From the NCBI GenBank assembly GCA_030148165.1, contig JASBTZ010000007.1, positions 496,001 to 560,000 of the forward strand: DNA of 64,000 bases, in the 5' to 3' direction. Every line of letters starts with the position of its first letter. Position 1 is the first letter of the stretch. Positions 28,701 through 36,716 of this stretch are shown in pieces. Made by a program: the position numbers and the translations under genes. The stretch comes from Bacteroidota bacterium. GTDB taxonomy: Bacteria > Bacteroidota > Bacteroidia > Flavobacteriales_D > Crocinitomicaceae. Below the pieces are notes generated by a model, which was not told where the DNA came from, searched no databases, and saw only the letters and a program-made list of their open reading frames with translations.

Positions 28701-29839
28701 GAACTTGTTGAACAATTGTATGAATATGTATCGTGTGGATTGGTATCACTACACCAGTCTCCTTCGCGATCACCTTCATCCGTATATGGACCACCAAGTG
28801 GTGTAGGCACTCCAGATGAGTTCGATGAGCCATTTGCATTACGAACTTCCTCATAACACGCTGAACATTGTGATCTTTCATCAACTCCCGCAAAGGTATG
28901 CTCCAATCCAAATGTATGTCCCATTTCATGCGCCAGTGTATGCGTTCCGACATTACAATTACCCCGATTCAATACAATACCCCCTGTTGGACTAGTTCCG
29001 CCCATTGGATCGTATGGAAAACGGGCGTATCCACCCGCAGACATGGTACCGACCACATAGATATTTATTACCTGAGTAGGATTGACATTATAGGCTGTTT
29101 TAAGGGAAACCTCTTCAGTATTCGAGTCATGATCATAATTGATATCATCCACGTAGAATGATGCAGGGTCAGCACAGAAAACCATATTGTGTGATGCAAA
29201 ATCTGCATTCAACTCATTCATTAAATCATCGATTCTGGTTTGATCTATATTTGATGCAGCACCTAGTGCGCTGGATTGCATGACATGCCATACCAATTGA
29301 AAATATTTAATCGTAGTTGGTGCTGCATCTCTGTTTGCTGGATTATCGCATGGAACAGTGAATGCACAACCTGCGCTTTTGGCCGCTCCATTGTTATCTA
29401 ACACATATGGTCTCGGTGTTGCACAAACGCTACTGATTCCAGGATCATCTGGAATTCTGAACTCAACTATTTCACCATTTACCGCCCTAAACACATTAGT
29501 CGTATCATCTGCGACATCATTACTTTTTAAATCGCTAATATTGATTGTGGTAGCGGCAATATCAACACCACTTTTATTCATTGTATTTAGATCATTCAGG
29601 CTAACGGTAGCTTTCTGAGGCTTATCATAGCTGGTAGGCGTACTCATCTGAATGACTTTCCGAATTGCCTTCCCAGCAGTTAAACCTGACTCCGCCGGAT
29701 TGCTAATCGGTTCATATTGAGTAAGCGTTGTTCCTTGCGGTAAAGATTGTTGACTGCGATTTGTTGATCCTACTTGCGAGAAAGAAAGTTCACAAACAAA
29801 AATGAATGTGATGATGAGTAGCGATTTAGTCTTAGTCAT
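25733..29839 (-). CDS. secreted M43 (cytophagalysin-like) metalloprotease with PKD domains and T9SS signal
   Basis: 1368 residues. Signal peptide 1-21 (FVCELSFSQ). A propeptide precedes the catalytic domain, which holds the extended zinc motif HEMGHTFGLEH near residue 303 and the Met-turn MSYSFC near 398, as in the pappalysin/cytophagalysin family M43. PKD modules follow (DFTDLSSPQ, YTWDFGDGT, WLWNFGDGTFST). An insert near 930-1080 with FPAGYARADNDP and DDWMMTVGIGPLP resembles a choice-of-anchor/cleaved-adhesin domain. The end (VHPNPTNSIFFVEG ... SGVYYLRT) is a type A T9SS sorting domain. Expected to act on extracellular protein. All key zinc ligands are present. Confidence 0.93.
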   Translation of the reverse strand: MTKTKSLLIITFIFVCELSFSQVGSTNRSQQSLPQGTTLTQYEPISNPAESGLTAGKAIRKVIQMSTPTSYDKPQKATVSLNDLNTMNKSGVDIAATTINISDLKSNDVADDTTNVFRAVNGEIVEFRIPDDPGISSVCATPRPYVLDNNGAAKSAGCAFTVPCDNPANRDAAPTTIKYFQLVWHVMQSSALGAASNIDQTRIDDLMNELNADFASHNMVFCADPASFYVDDINYDHDSNTEEVSLKTAYNVNPTQVINIYVVGTMSAGGYARFPYDPMGGTSPTGGIVLNRGNCNVGTHTLAHEMGHTFGLEHTFAGVDERSQCSACYEEVRNANGSSNSSGVPTPLGGPYTDEGDREGDWCSDTNPHDTYSYNCSTSSNPNGPCDLGPWANAPVNNHMSYSFCSSQFTPQQERRMHCMSGTYLGSWINYGGGLCGALPPTADFVGTPTSWIAPSTVDFTDLSSPQAIITNWTWVFDVGSSGTVTCAGCVGPNATYIGQTPPPVTYPNVGLYTVSLTVDSPNGADTETKVDYIEVTAPAGDCDTLDTDWLTPAPTVTAYTGAFGYFTGVPAEGSNAPIDPAGFYQQYFTPTPGTSIVGALTAGLGNLVDPDDDLTFQVVVYEDDPGNPGFPDWGSGPVAVQAYSPTQIGVPGAGFYNIFNIPFVCAPTIVGTSFHVGIEMFPGDASDQMILFTNQNGQGGSPLTNTYLTSFCPSQDYNVGGHNCGYAPLDFDLYLYPQMGWYQPLPLAIGFVEDVRCDTTEVDILFETIFDGSGCTAPSGPNTGMVNWTYIFADGTVYSSPTELSVITRNYTAPGPDFVTIIALNDCGRSDTTYWSIPYNFMGTPDADFTKTPQIPICVGDPVTFTANTANYQDYTWDFGDGTVLSSGSSNTIIHTYGAPGLYYVNLDVTSLSYQAIDTFYLEDFETGFPAGYARADNDPYTPAAPINPPFTGTNATAWLGLDVDGDGDGEAVSTSWNVNPTEQADDWMMTVGIGPLPANQMLTWDAESLDAAFPDGYEVRISTTGQLPASVANYNTLLMSVPTENAFITRRSVNLSPFAGQTVYIAFRNIATNGFLLSIDNIRIGTIGPGCAGSEMKLDYVEVVDCSVTPPTADISAAPFSGCAPLDVLFTDNTTLGDPATSWLWNFGDGTFSTAQNPPLHNYPSQGTYFVIFEACNTGGCTSDTITIVAMNCPLPIGLQEFTAEAVDNEWVDLNWITVSEINNDYFIVERSKDGEHWEFVAKVNGAGTSNEQLYYKTPDMRPYSGWSYYRLTQVDFNGSSTTSTDRSVYIESEVSVHPNPTNSIFFVEGNQAELSSIVINDVLGKLVQFDILAQKPGELTIDISSLSSGVYYLRTKSNTIKLIKH

Positions 29840-30066
29840 GGTTTAAGCCGGATGTTCCAATATTAGCCCAATTATAGAGTCTACAATAGTTATTGGTAAG
29901 TAACGTAATCAAATGATATTCTGTAAGTTAAATATTTTATACTTAAAAACATAATTCTCCTAGGACTAATTCGATGGTAGCCTTGATAAACCCCTATGAT
30001 TTCAAGAGGTCTACAGGGAAAGATTTAGCGAAGTGGTAAACTGGGGTTTAGAGCAAGGAATCAATC

Positions 30067-30453
30067 TTAATTGATCGACTCTATTTTATATCCAGCACCT
30101 CTATCAACAATGACGACCTCGTAATCGTACACGCCTTTTTCATAGGTGAATGAATAGGGCAGCTCAACAGTTGTAATTCCGTTCCTGATTTGTGTATTGA
30201 ATCCAAGCGATTTTTCTACAGAAAGAAGTTTGCCATCCTGAGGATTTTCAGCCATCGCTTTTAATTGACTCTCGGTATCTTCCATTGACCGCACATTTGC
30301 TGAAAGGTATTTGCCAGCCTTTTCGAAATCTTGCTTGATGAGATGCGAGAAGAATTTTTCCGCACACTTCTCTGCGTCACCTGCTGCGCCACAACCAGTT
30401 AGTGAGATCATTAAGCCAATAAACAGTATAAAGGGAATGAATGTCTTTTTCAT
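30067..30453 (-). CDS. DUF4878-like lipoprotein
   Basis: 128 residues with a clear lipoprotein signal (LMISLTGCG at about 14-22). The mature part AEKCAEKFFSHLIKQDFEKAGKYLS and the closing YEVVIVDRGAGYKIESIN fit the NTF2-like DUF4878 fold seen in many Bacteroidota lipoproteins. No catalytic assignment. Lies just outside the proposed island, whose left repeat begins at 30481. Confidence 0.75.
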   Translation of the reverse strand: MKKTFIPFILFIGLMISLTGCGAAGDAEKCAEKFFSHLIKQDFEKAGKYLSANVRSMEDTESQLKAMAENPQDGKLLSVEKSLGFNTQIRNGITTVELPYSFTYEKGVYDYEVVIVDRGAGYKIESIN

Positions 30454-30480
30454 ATGCGTGATTTAATCTCATTAAAATTA

Positions 30481-30530
30481 ATAAAAAAGCCTCATCGATT
30501 GATTAAGCGTATGGTGGTTCCACCGGCAAC
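30481..30530 (-). repeat. degenerate copy of tRNA 3' end plus terminator (proposed left end of island)
   Basis: AAGCCTCATCG (30488-30498) followed by GTGGTTCCACC (30514-30524) matches, in order and spacing, the terminator and 3' end of the tRNA at 51378-51423 at about 80% over 40 bases. The hairpin is no longer complete here, so it looks like a decayed attachment-site duplicate. Apart from this and the 13-bp repeat below, I see nothing in the gene-free stretch 30454-30785. Confidence 0.5.
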
Positions 30531-30540
30531 AACATATTTT

Positions 30541-30553
30541 ACGAATAGCCCTA
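30541..30553 (+). repeat. 13-bp inverted repeat, left copy
   Basis: ACGAATAGCCCTA is the exact reverse complement of 51211-51223. It lies just inside the degenerate tRNA repeat, so the pair could mark the ends of the inserted segment. It may instead be a relic of a terminator stem. Confidence 0.4.
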
Positions 30554-30785
30554 TTAAAAAAAGGTTTCAGGATTTCAACTTTTCAATAGGTTGATAAATG
30601 GCGAAAATATTTCGTCTTATTCCGAAATTTAAGATATGACTATTCAGCGGAATCCGCCCTAAAAATTTAAACTATAATCTTTGAATTATTTCATTCAGAA
30701 TACTTTTCAAATTAATTCTTTCACAATGAGAGTAGCGGATTGCAGAAATTGGAGTCTGGTTTGGATCTCTACTGGTTTAACTCAT

Positions 30786-31088
30786 TCATTTTATCGACCG
30801 AAGCAAATATCTTCCATCCGCCGTTGGATGATTGTGTGGCGTAGGACAAGTTATGACCAAGTCACTTGCACACGACTCTGATCGTACAAAGGATGCAGAA
30901 ACGACGTCACCATTTGAATAATCTTCTAACTTTTTAGTATTACAAATTATATGATCAAGATTATTATGGCGTAGAAACACGCCTGTACAACTTTTAATAA
31001 CTACCATTTCGCCTTTAATTCTTTTGCTGCAAGAACCTGAGATGCCTGATAAAAAACATATTAACAATATAAAAATCAGCTGTTTCAC
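30786..31088 (-). CDS. small cysteine-rich lipoprotein
   Basis: 100 residues. Lipobox SGSC at about 16-20 (LICFLSGISGSC). Five more cysteines follow (KSCTG, IICNT, ESCASD, ITCPT), and the end is HNHPTADGRYLLRS. No family recognised. Probably the last recognisable cassette-like gene on the left of the array; the site to its right (31131-31207) is degenerate and none is clear to its left. Confidence 0.55.
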   Translation of the reverse strand: MKQLIFILLICFLSGISGSCSKRIKGEMVVIKSCTGVFLRHNNLDHIICNTKKLEDYSNGDVVSASFVRSESCASDLVITCPTPHNHPTADGRYLLRSIK

Positions 31089-31130
31089 AAATATAAATTA
31101 CAACATTTTAGAATGGTTACATCTTACAGT

Positions 31131-31207
31131 TACGCAAAACGTTTCGCGGCTATACAATTGCGCCGGTAAAAATAAGCGTGGAACATTGGTGCTATAACAG
31201 TGCGTGG
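31131..31207 (-). repeat. degenerate attC-like site A
   Basis: AAAACGTTTCGCGGC followed by GCGCCG, ending GTGCTATAACAGTGCG, a decayed version of the TAACG-TTTTGCGGC ... GCTGTTA sites further right. The closing core carries an insertion (CTATAACAG in place of TTATAG), so it is probably inactive. Confidence 0.45.
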
Positions 31208-31209
31208 TT

Positions 31210-31776
31210 TTATTCATTTGGGATATCTCCTATTTTATTTGCTATACCATTGACGGTAACATGTTTTAATAACTGGTAGTTTTCTTCCATCGTTGTATCG
31301 AATTTGTAGCGTAAAGTGTAGCAACAACTACAAGAGCAGAAGTTACCGTATCCAGTATAGAGTAGGTTTAATGTATCTCCATTAATTTCTGCCTCGCCTA
31401 AGAAATTATAACAACAGTTTGCAACAATTGAAACATCAATGGTCAATATGTTGGAGTCTCTTTTTATGGCTTTGAATTCAGGATAATTTTCATAATCTGG
31501 TCTTTTGGAATCATTACATGATTCAACAATTTCTAAGCTAATAGGAGAAAGTCCTTGGTTTAATAATTTTATGACTTTTGGAGTGTAAGGTAGCATTGTT
31601 GTGCCAACTAATACCTGTTGAGACGACACACCTGCCTCAATTAATATTGTGTCAATTTCAATCTCACTAAGGGACATTTGTTTTTTAATAAAAACTGTAT
31701 CTGAATTGGTTTGCCCGTTTGCAAGTAAGGCGAACAACAAGAAAATGGCTATAAATGACGCTTTAACTACTCTCAT
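31210..31776 (-). CDS. secreted hypothetical protein (cassette-like gene)
   Basis: 188 residues with a signal peptide (about 1-21, LLFALLANGQT). Later part contains ANCCYNFLGEAEINGDTLNLLY and GNFCSCSCCYTL, a dense cysteine cluster that could form disulfides or bind metal. Phrases such as LNQGLSPISLEIVESC recur in Bacteroidota secreted proteins of unknown role. Flanked by sites A and B, with no promoter visible. Confidence 0.65.
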   Translation of the reverse strand: MRVVKASFIAIFLLFALLANGQTNSDTVFIKKQMSLSEIEIDTILIEAGVSSQQVLVGTTMLPYTPKVIKLLNQGLSPISLEIVESCNDSKRPDYENYPEFKAIKRDSNILTIDVSIVANCCYNFLGEAEINGDTLNLLYTGYGNFCSCSCCYTLRYKFDTTMEENYQLLKHVTVNGIANKIGDIPNE

Positions 31777-31786
31777 CCTAATGCAC

Positions 31787-31936
31787 TATAACGTTTCTGC
31801 GGCGACGCACCGCCGCACGTCTTTAAATGTTTTGTGATTGTAAGTTAGTGATTTGTTAACATTCCTTCAGCTTTTCGAGCGACAACCTCGCTCGAGCTTC
31901 AGTCTTCGCAAGCTTCGCTTGCTCTGGTGTTGTTAG
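31787..31936 (-). repeat. attC-like site B
   Basis: Begins TATAACGTTTCTGCGGC with a short hairpin to GCCGCACG, contains GATTGTAAGTTAGTGATTTG and one 60-bp module (31864-31923), and ends GGTGTTGTTAG. Outside it, GTTAGTGGTATTC is mirrored by ATTACCACGAAC at the far end of the next gene. Confidence 0.7.
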
Positions 31937-31943
31937 TGGTATT

Positions 31944-32927
31944 CTATTGTTTTATAAAGTTAATGACCTCACCATTCGAGTTTAAAATATGTACTCGTTG
32001 TTTGTTTCTTGCAACTATGAACCTTGAATTTGAGATATAATCAGCAATCCTTCCTTCGTAGATAAACGAGGTGATAATATCTCCTTTTGAATTTATAATT
32101 GCAACGTCTTGACCTTTCCATATGGCTCCCCAATATTTATTCTGGATCACTGTTTCATAAGGGCCATCTTTCAGTTCCAAGTTAGTATTGTATCTATTCC
32201 AGACACTATCCGATTTTAACCAGAGATAATTTTCACTTACTATAATATCCAGGAAATAAATTGTATCAATTGCTTCAAACTGGGGATTCCTAATCTGTAT
32301 CTGCTTACCAGGCTGATTAAAGAAATAATAACCATTAATCATCCAAGGTAGAACCGGGACGTTATAAGTTTTCCAGAGAGTGTCGCCGTTAAGATCATAT
32401 ACATTTGTTTCCAGATTTTTATAAGCTCCCCTGGTACCTATTATGGTATTATTCAGTCCTTGATAAATATAATCGTATTTAAAAGGAACAATCGTATCTC
32501 CACTGGGCGTTAAACATCCCCAATTCTTCGATCCAGAATATAAGTACTTATTATCTCCTGTCCTAATCTGTAATGTATCAATGAAATAACTTTGATCAGA
32601 TAAAATGTTTGGGGTTGGTCTATTATATAGTTTATAATAATGGAGAATAGTTCCCGAGGTGTCGTAAACAATTAAGCTATCATTTCTGATTCCGTAAAAC
32701 CACGAGTTAAAGAAATATGGAGATAAATCGTATCCAATATAATCATCCAAGCTTGGTTTGATGATTTCACGAAGTGTGGTGTCAATTAAACCAAATTCAC
32801 CATCTCTTTCAACGAGTGCGTAGTTGTCTTGAAAGGAATAAATATTGTCATATTCCAATTGCATTGTTGATTTACATCCGCAAACAAACAACACAATTAC
32901 ACATGATATGGTATACACCCCTCTCAT
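31944..32927 (-). CDS. WG-repeat-like lipoprotein (cassette gene)
   Basis: About 327 residues from ATG 32927 (MRGVYTISCVIVLFVCGC); an ATG at 32942 lies inside site C and is less likely. Lipobox FVCGC. Mature protein has repeated FGLIDTT, WGCLTPSGDTIVPFKYDYIYQG and VAIINSKGDIITSFIYEGR units, the WG/KWG repeat pattern, suggesting a beta-solenoid or propeller exposed to the periplasm or surface. Bounded by sites B and C, whose inner ends are an inverted repeat. Function unknown. Confidence 0.72.
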   Translation of the reverse strand: MRGVYTISCVIVLFVCGCKSTMQLEYDNIYSFQDNYALVERDGEFGLIDTTLREIIKPSLDDYIGYDLSPYFFNSWFYGIRNDSLIVYDTSGTILHYYKLYNRPTPNILSDQSYFIDTLQIRTGDNKYLYSGSKNWGCLTPSGDTIVPFKYDYIYQGLNNTIIGTRGAYKNLETNVYDLNGDTLWKTYNVPVLPWMINGYYFFNQPGKQIQIRNPQFEAIDTIYFLDIIVSENYLWLKSDSVWNRYNTNLELKDGPYETVIQNKYWGAIWKGQDVAIINSKGDIITSFIYEGRIADYISNSRFIVARNKQRVHILNSNGEVINFIKQ

Positions 32928-32931
32928 TATT

Positions 32932-33203
32932 ACCACGAACATTTCGCGACGATACTATCGACGCACATATTATAGCGTTATAAGACTGAAAGATAGTGAT
33001 TTGCCACTCTCCTTCAGCTTTTCGAGCGACAACCTCGCTCGAGCTTCAGTCTTCACAAGCTTCGCTTTGTCCTTCAGCTTTTCGAGCGACAACCTCGCTC
33101 GAGCTTCAGTCTTCGCAAGCTTCGCTTTATCCTTCAGCCTTTCGAGCGACAACCTCGCTCGAGCTTCAGTCTTCGCAAGCTTCGCTTGCTCTGGAGCTGT
33201 TAT
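32932..33203 (-). repeat. attC-like site C with three 60-bp modules
   Basis: Starts ACCACGAACATTTCGCGAC, has GAAAGATAGTGATTTGCCA, then three tandem 60-bp units (33011-33190), and ends GGAGCTGTTATTGG. The expansion makes this site 272 bp. Confidence 0.7.
33011..33190. repeat. 3 tandem copies of a 60-bp module
   Basis: Units at 33011, 33071 and 33131, differing at a few positions. Each has internal inverted repeats GAGCGA/TCGCTC and GCAAGC/GCTTGC. The unit length is a multiple of three, so it creates long but spurious open frames. Confidence 0.9.
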
Positions 33204-33242
33204 TGGTATTTTATTATACGAGTCACACATTAGATTTAGAAA

Positions 33243-33998
33243 TTACCAATTTGTCCAAAACAAAAAACCAACTGAAAGCGTCAGTTTACCCAAATTTCGG
33301 TACTGACGTGAGAAGGCCTGATTTGTATACGAACTCAGTGGTGTGCCACTAAATTTGAATTCTCCGTAGTTAACATGTTTGTAACCAATATTAACTACGA
33401 CACTAAAATCTTTGTCCTGGTAATTTCGAAGAGGCAAGGCTAAACCACCTTTAATTTCAAAAAAACGTGTATTTAGTTCTACATAGTCAATGTCACTATA
33501 TTCTGGATCAGTAAATTGAATGAAGGAATCATCGTGTAATAGCAGCTGTTCAAATCCATAATAAAATTGAAAGGTAGGTCTGAACTTCACATTAAGCATA
33601 ATACCGATTTTGAGGAACTGAGAGTAGGTTCCCCTGAAATCTCGGCCTGGTGAATTGCTCATTTTCACCCCAATTAAACTATCAAGTGAGTAGCCTGTAA
33701 TTGGGTTATAGTTTTCTTCAATTCCACTCAAAAACGATTCTCGAAATTTTGCTGAATACAATGTTATTTTTGCACCTTTTATGCCTCCTCCAGCAAACAA
33801 AATAAATTGTCTAGTCTTATTGGTAAAGCTGACACCAACTGTTGACTTGCCAGCTAATCCACTTTTCAATGCTTTATCTGGAAAATTAAAGGCTTGATCT
33901 GCTGAAAAGGTAAATCCAAATCGCCTAGTTACAACAGTTGAATCCTGTGACATTGAATTCAATGGAATAATTAGTAGAATGATTATAAGGCTTTTCAA
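33243..33998 (-). CDS. outer-membrane beta-barrel-like protein (cassette gene)
   Basis: 251 residues, signal peptide about 1-17 (LLIIPLNSMSQD). The rest alternates short amphipathic strands such as RFGFTFSADQAF, FILFAGGGIKGAKITLY, FLKIGIMLNVKF, FQFYYGFEQLLL and DFSVVVNIGYKHVNYG, ending LTLSVGFLFWTNW with a terminal aromatic, typical of outer-membrane barrels recognised by BamA. Function unknown. Flanked by sites C and D; ATTACCATTAAC at its upstream end mirrors GTTATTGGTATT at its downstream end. Confidence 0.72.
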   Translation of the reverse strand: MKSLIIILLIIPLNSMSQDSTVVTRRFGFTFSADQAFNFPDKALKSGLAGKSTVGVSFTNKTRQFILFAGGGIKGAKITLYSAKFRESFLSGIEENYNPITGYSLDSLIGVKMSNSPGRDFRGTYSQFLKIGIMLNVKFRPTFQFYYGFEQLLLHDDSFIQFTDPEYSDIDYVELNTRFFEIKGGLALPLRNYQDKDFSVVVNIGYKHVNYGEFKFSGTPLSSYTNQAFSRQYRNLGKLTLSVGFLFWTNW

Positions 33999-34040
33999 AA
34001 CTAGTATTATCTATTTTCAGTGTGTTTAATATAATTACCA

Positions 34041-34113
34041 TTAACGGTTTGCAAATAGGCAAAGGCACCTAAAAAACAAAGTACTTTCGGCGCTTTTGCT
34101 TATTTGATGTTAC
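34041..34113 (-). repeat. compact attC-like site D
   Basis: 73-bp imperfect palindrome: TTAACGGTTTG, arm CAAATAGGCAAAGGCACC, 18-base loop, arm GGCGCTTTTGCTTATTTG, then ATGTTAC. Arms pair at about 15 of 18 positions with isolated mismatches, the shape of a classical attC. Confidence 0.72.
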
Positions 34114-34121
34114 ATGTATGC

Positions 34122-35075
34122 TTAATTCCAATGTTTTACTTCTAAATAAATTTTATTAATCCATCTTTTTGCGTCTTCTGGTGAGATTACTTTATGAACT
34201 AAAATCAATCTATCGACAAATGCACTAAGTTTTCGCTTATTATCAATATTTCCATTAATATCTAACTTGGCGAAATTCTTTTCATCCCTTATTAAAAACT
34301 CCTCATATTTTTTACGGTCGAAATTTTCAATATGATTGTTCAAATATTTAAAGCATTCCTGATAGGATTTTTTTACAAATGGGTTCAATTTGCTATAGGC
34401 ATCTTTGTAATATGGATTTATCCATTCCCATGCTAGTTCTCTTAGATGCTCATCTCCAATAATTTTGTAAACGGTATTTAGTTTAAATGTATTCCATTGG
34501 TCAGGTTTTTCATTCATGTAATCTTCTGAAAAATTACCTCCTGAGATTAACATTCCATATCCAATGCAGATTTTGTCCAGGTTACCTAAATCATCATAGG
34601 TTTGTGGTTCAAGAATAAATGCTTGAAGATTATGATTAAGCATTGATGGTAATGTCCAATTGAAATTCAAATACGCATGTTTTCCAAGAATATGAGAACT
34701 ATCCGGAATCTCTTTTGGAGCATATGAAATTTCCCAATTTAGAGATTCAAAATTCATGTAAGGATAGATAAATTCTTGTCCATTTAGATTTAAATATCCT
34801 TTATATAAACCATAACCTGCATTATCAAAAATTGAAAAAGCGGCGTATCCCTTCTGAAAAGTTCCAATATCCGAATATTTAAACTCGGTAAGCTCTGAAC
34901 TATCTTTAACAACTAATCCCCACAAATTACCTTTCATTCCTTTGTAAACACCACTTGAATCAATTTGAATTAAATTGGAATATTTCGTATCAATTACATC
35001 TGTTACATTTTTATTTATTCCACAATTGTAAAGAATCAGTAAGGTGAGGAATGTGAAAATTTTATATCGATTCAT
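34122..35075 (-). CDS. lipoprotein of unknown function (cassette gene)
   Basis: About 317 residues from ATG 35075 (MNRYKIFTFLTLLILYNCG), a good lipoprotein signal; the longer frame starting at 35141 runs into site E and is rejected. Mature part begins INKNVTDVIDTKY, contains GMKGNLWGLVVKD and YGLYKGYLNLNGQEF (WG-repeat-like) and a helical C-terminal half with KKYEEFLIRDEKNFAKLDINGN. No family recognised. Confidence 0.68.
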   Translation of the reverse strand: MNRYKIFTFLTLLILYNCGINKNVTDVIDTKYSNLIQIDSSGVYKGMKGNLWGLVVKDSSELTEFKYSDIGTFQKGYAAFSIFDNAGYGLYKGYLNLNGQEFIYPYMNFESLNWEISYAPKEIPDSSHILGKHAYLNFNWTLPSMLNHNLQAFILEPQTYDDLGNLDKICIGYGMLISGGNFSEDYMNEKPDQWNTFKLNTVYKIIGDEHLRELAWEWINPYYKDAYSKLNPFVKKSYQECFKYLNNHIENFDRKKYEEFLIRDEKNFAKLDINGNIDNKRKLSAFVDRLILVHKVISPEDAKRWINKIYLEVKHWN

Positions 35076-35112
35076 TTGAAAGTAATAATTGAGTCTTAGT
35101 CTTTGGTTACAA

Positions 35113-35260
35113 ATTAAGTTTTGCGCTACGCGCGGCCGCACATATTAAAGTGTCATATGACTGAAAGATAGTGATTTGTCATCACTCCTTCAGCTTTTCG
35201 AGCGACCACCTCGCTCGAGCTTCAGTCTTCGCAAGCTTTGCTTGATCTGGTGCTGTTATT
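35113..35260 (-). repeat. attC-like site E with one 60-bp module
   Basis: TTAAGTTTTGCGC with hairpin to GCGCGGCCGCAC, GAAAGATAGTGATTTG, one 60-bp unit (35187-35246) and closing GGTGCTGTTATT. Its opening core is less conserved than most. Confidence 0.65.
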
Positions 35261-35270
35261 GGTAGATCAT

Positions 35271-35663
35271 TCAACAACAAAGGTATCTCTTGGGTGCGCC
35301 ATTTACTTGTTCCGATTCGATGTATATTGATTTGCTGTTGAGAGGAATTATACAAAAACCTAATCCGTTGCCATACAAACTACTGAGAGCTGTTTCAAAG
35401 TCTACAATTTGGTCATCTAGATCATCATGAGAAATGATGTAACACTGTGTACCTGCTTTTACGTTAAGTTTTTTAGCTAGTGAAGATTCGTGAACGTTCT
35501 GTAGTTCAACCAGTTTGGTGTTGTTAAATGTATCTTCTATGTTGTGGTTTAATCTGTCAACAAATCGGCCACGCTTTTTTGATAATTCGTGCAGCGTCCT
35601 TTCCTTTTTGTTTTTAGCAACATAAGTACTTACGAAATCTTCTAATATTTTACCCCGGTTCAT
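35271..35663 (-). CDS. cytosolic hypothetical protein (cassette gene)
   Basis: About 130 residues from ATG 35663 (MNRGKILEDFVSTYVAK); the longer frame to 35708 enters site F. No signal peptide or membrane segment, unlike most cassette neighbours. Features: KKERTLHELSKKRGRFVDRLNH (basic helix), SHDDLDDQIVDFETAL and GLGFCIIPLNSKSIYIESEQ, ending in CC. No family recognised. The downstream end GTTATTGGTA pairs with TTACCTATAAC at its upstream end. Confidence 0.65.
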   Translation of the reverse strand: MNRGKILEDFVSTYVAKNKKERTLHELSKKRGRFVDRLNHNIEDTFNNTKLVELQNVHESSLAKKLNVKAGTQCYIISHDDLDDQIVDFETALSSLYGNGLGFCIIPLNSKSIYIESEQVNGAPKRYLCC

Positions 35664-35678
35664 TGTGGTGCTATTACC

Positions 35679-36006
35679 TATAACGTTTTGCAGCAATACT
35701 AACGCCACACATATTAAAGTGTTATAAGACTGAAAGATAGTGATTTGCCACCACTCCTTCAGCTTACCGAACCCCTCGCTCGAGCTTCAGTCTTCGCAAG
35801 CTTCGCTTTGTCCTTCAGCTTTTCGAGCGACAACTTCGCTCGAGCTTCAGTCTTCGCAAGCTTCGCTTTGTCCTTCAGCTTTTCGAGCGACCACCTCGCT
35901 CGAGCTTCAGTCTTCGCAAGCTTCGCTTTGTCCTTCAGCTTTTCGAGCGACAACTTCGCTCGAGCTTCAGTCTTCGCAAGCTTCGCTTGCTCTGGTACTG
36001 TTATAA
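35679..36006 (-). repeat. attC-like site F with four 60-bp-type modules
   Basis: Opens TATAACGTTTTGCAGC, has GAAAGATAGTGATTTGCCA, modules from 35756 to 35991 and ends GGTACTGTTATAAT. At 328 bp it is one of the two longest sites and fills the gene-free gap here. Confidence 0.72.
35756..35991. repeat. 4 tandem modules (one of 56 bp, three of 60 bp)
   Basis: First unit (35756-35811) is a shorter variant with CTTACCGAACCCCTCGCTC. Full units start at 35812, 35872 and 35932. The same short-first-unit order recurs in site K. Confidence 0.9.
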
Positions 36007-36018
36007 TGCGTCTCTTTA

Positions 36019-36531
36019 CTACACAATCTCAAGCTCATTTACATTTTTATCAACCTTTATCCATTCTCCACCGAAGTTTTTGTCTAGATCAACTTTTTCC
36101 GTGATCATAAACCAATTGGTTATATAAGTAACGCTCACGCATCTCTTATTATAGCCTAGCGCTCCAACATCCTGCATTTGAAATTCAATTCGTTTGGATC
36201 CAAAATGTCCATGTTCATATAATACAGTTTGAGTATTCCAGCTTTCCGTTGAAATTAGGTAGCCAAGAAAACCACGCTGTGAGACTACTATGCAAAAACT
36301 TAAAACAATGAAAACAGAAGTAACACCTATCCAAATATTCCACCTTCTTGATTTTCGAATGAAAAAATTATAAGCGATGATAATTGGCGTAGCCAGCAAT
36401 GATCCGGAATGGATAAATGCTTTTAAAAATTCTCCTTTTATTTCTAGAATGCCAAATACATCAAGCACAAACAAAGCTACCATCAAAATGTAAATGAGAT
36501 TAACAGTTGTTCCTATATACTTTACGGTCAT
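36019..36531 (-). CDS. three-helix membrane protein (cassette gene)
   Basis: 170 residues. Hydrophobic segments at about 10-30 (LIYILMVALFVLDVFGIL), 40-58 and 68-86 (IGVTSVFIVLSFCIVV), followed by a soluble C-terminal domain of about 80 residues with HGHFGSKRIEFQMQDVG and WFMITEKVDLDKNFGGEW. No family recognised. Between sites F and G; CACTATAAC upstream mirrors GTTATAATG downstream. Confidence 0.65.
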   Translation of the reverse strand: MTVKYIGTTVNLIYILMVALFVLDVFGILEIKGEFLKAFIHSGSLLATPIIIAYNFFIRKSRRWNIWIGVTSVFIVLSFCIVVSQRGFLGYLISTESWNTQTVLYEHGHFGSKRIEFQMQDVGALGYNKRCVSVTYITNWFMITEKVDLDKNFGGEWIKVDKNVNELEIV

Positions 36532-36542
36532 CTTCTATACAC

Positions 36543-36710
36543 TATAACGTTTTGCGGCTGCGCTACCACCGCACAGTTTGTCCGCCGTAGGCGGATCTTT
36601 ATATTGTTTTGAGTTTGTAAGTTAGTGATTTGCTAACACTTCTTCTGCTTGCCGAACCTCCCATTCGAGCTTCAGTGTTCGCAAGCTACACTTTCTCGAG
36701 TGCTGTTATG
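36543..36710 (-). repeat. attC-like site G
   Basis: TATAACGTTTTGCGGC, hairpin to CCGCACAG, then GTCCGCCGTAGGCGGAT (a second hairpin), GTAAGTTAGTGATTTGC, one diverged module with CTTGCCGAACC, and closing GTGCTGTTATG. Confidence 0.72.
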
Positions 36711-36716
36711 AGTATA

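Noticed and set aside
32970-33230. - strand frames with KLAKTEARARLSLEKLKD repeats (also 35759-35953, 40608-40826)
   Set aside because: Amphipathic-helix look is attractive, but it is the same 60-bp module read in reverse, confined to the sites and not to cassette genes.
32845-33352. Open frames on the + strand with a 20-residue repeat (SFSFSSDNLARASVFASF type), also at 35740-36104 and 40589-40932
   Set aside because: They arise because the intergenic 60-bp module is a multiple of three and lacks stops. The frames begin and end inside attC-like sites, occur in two + frames at once, and have no signal or independent promoter.
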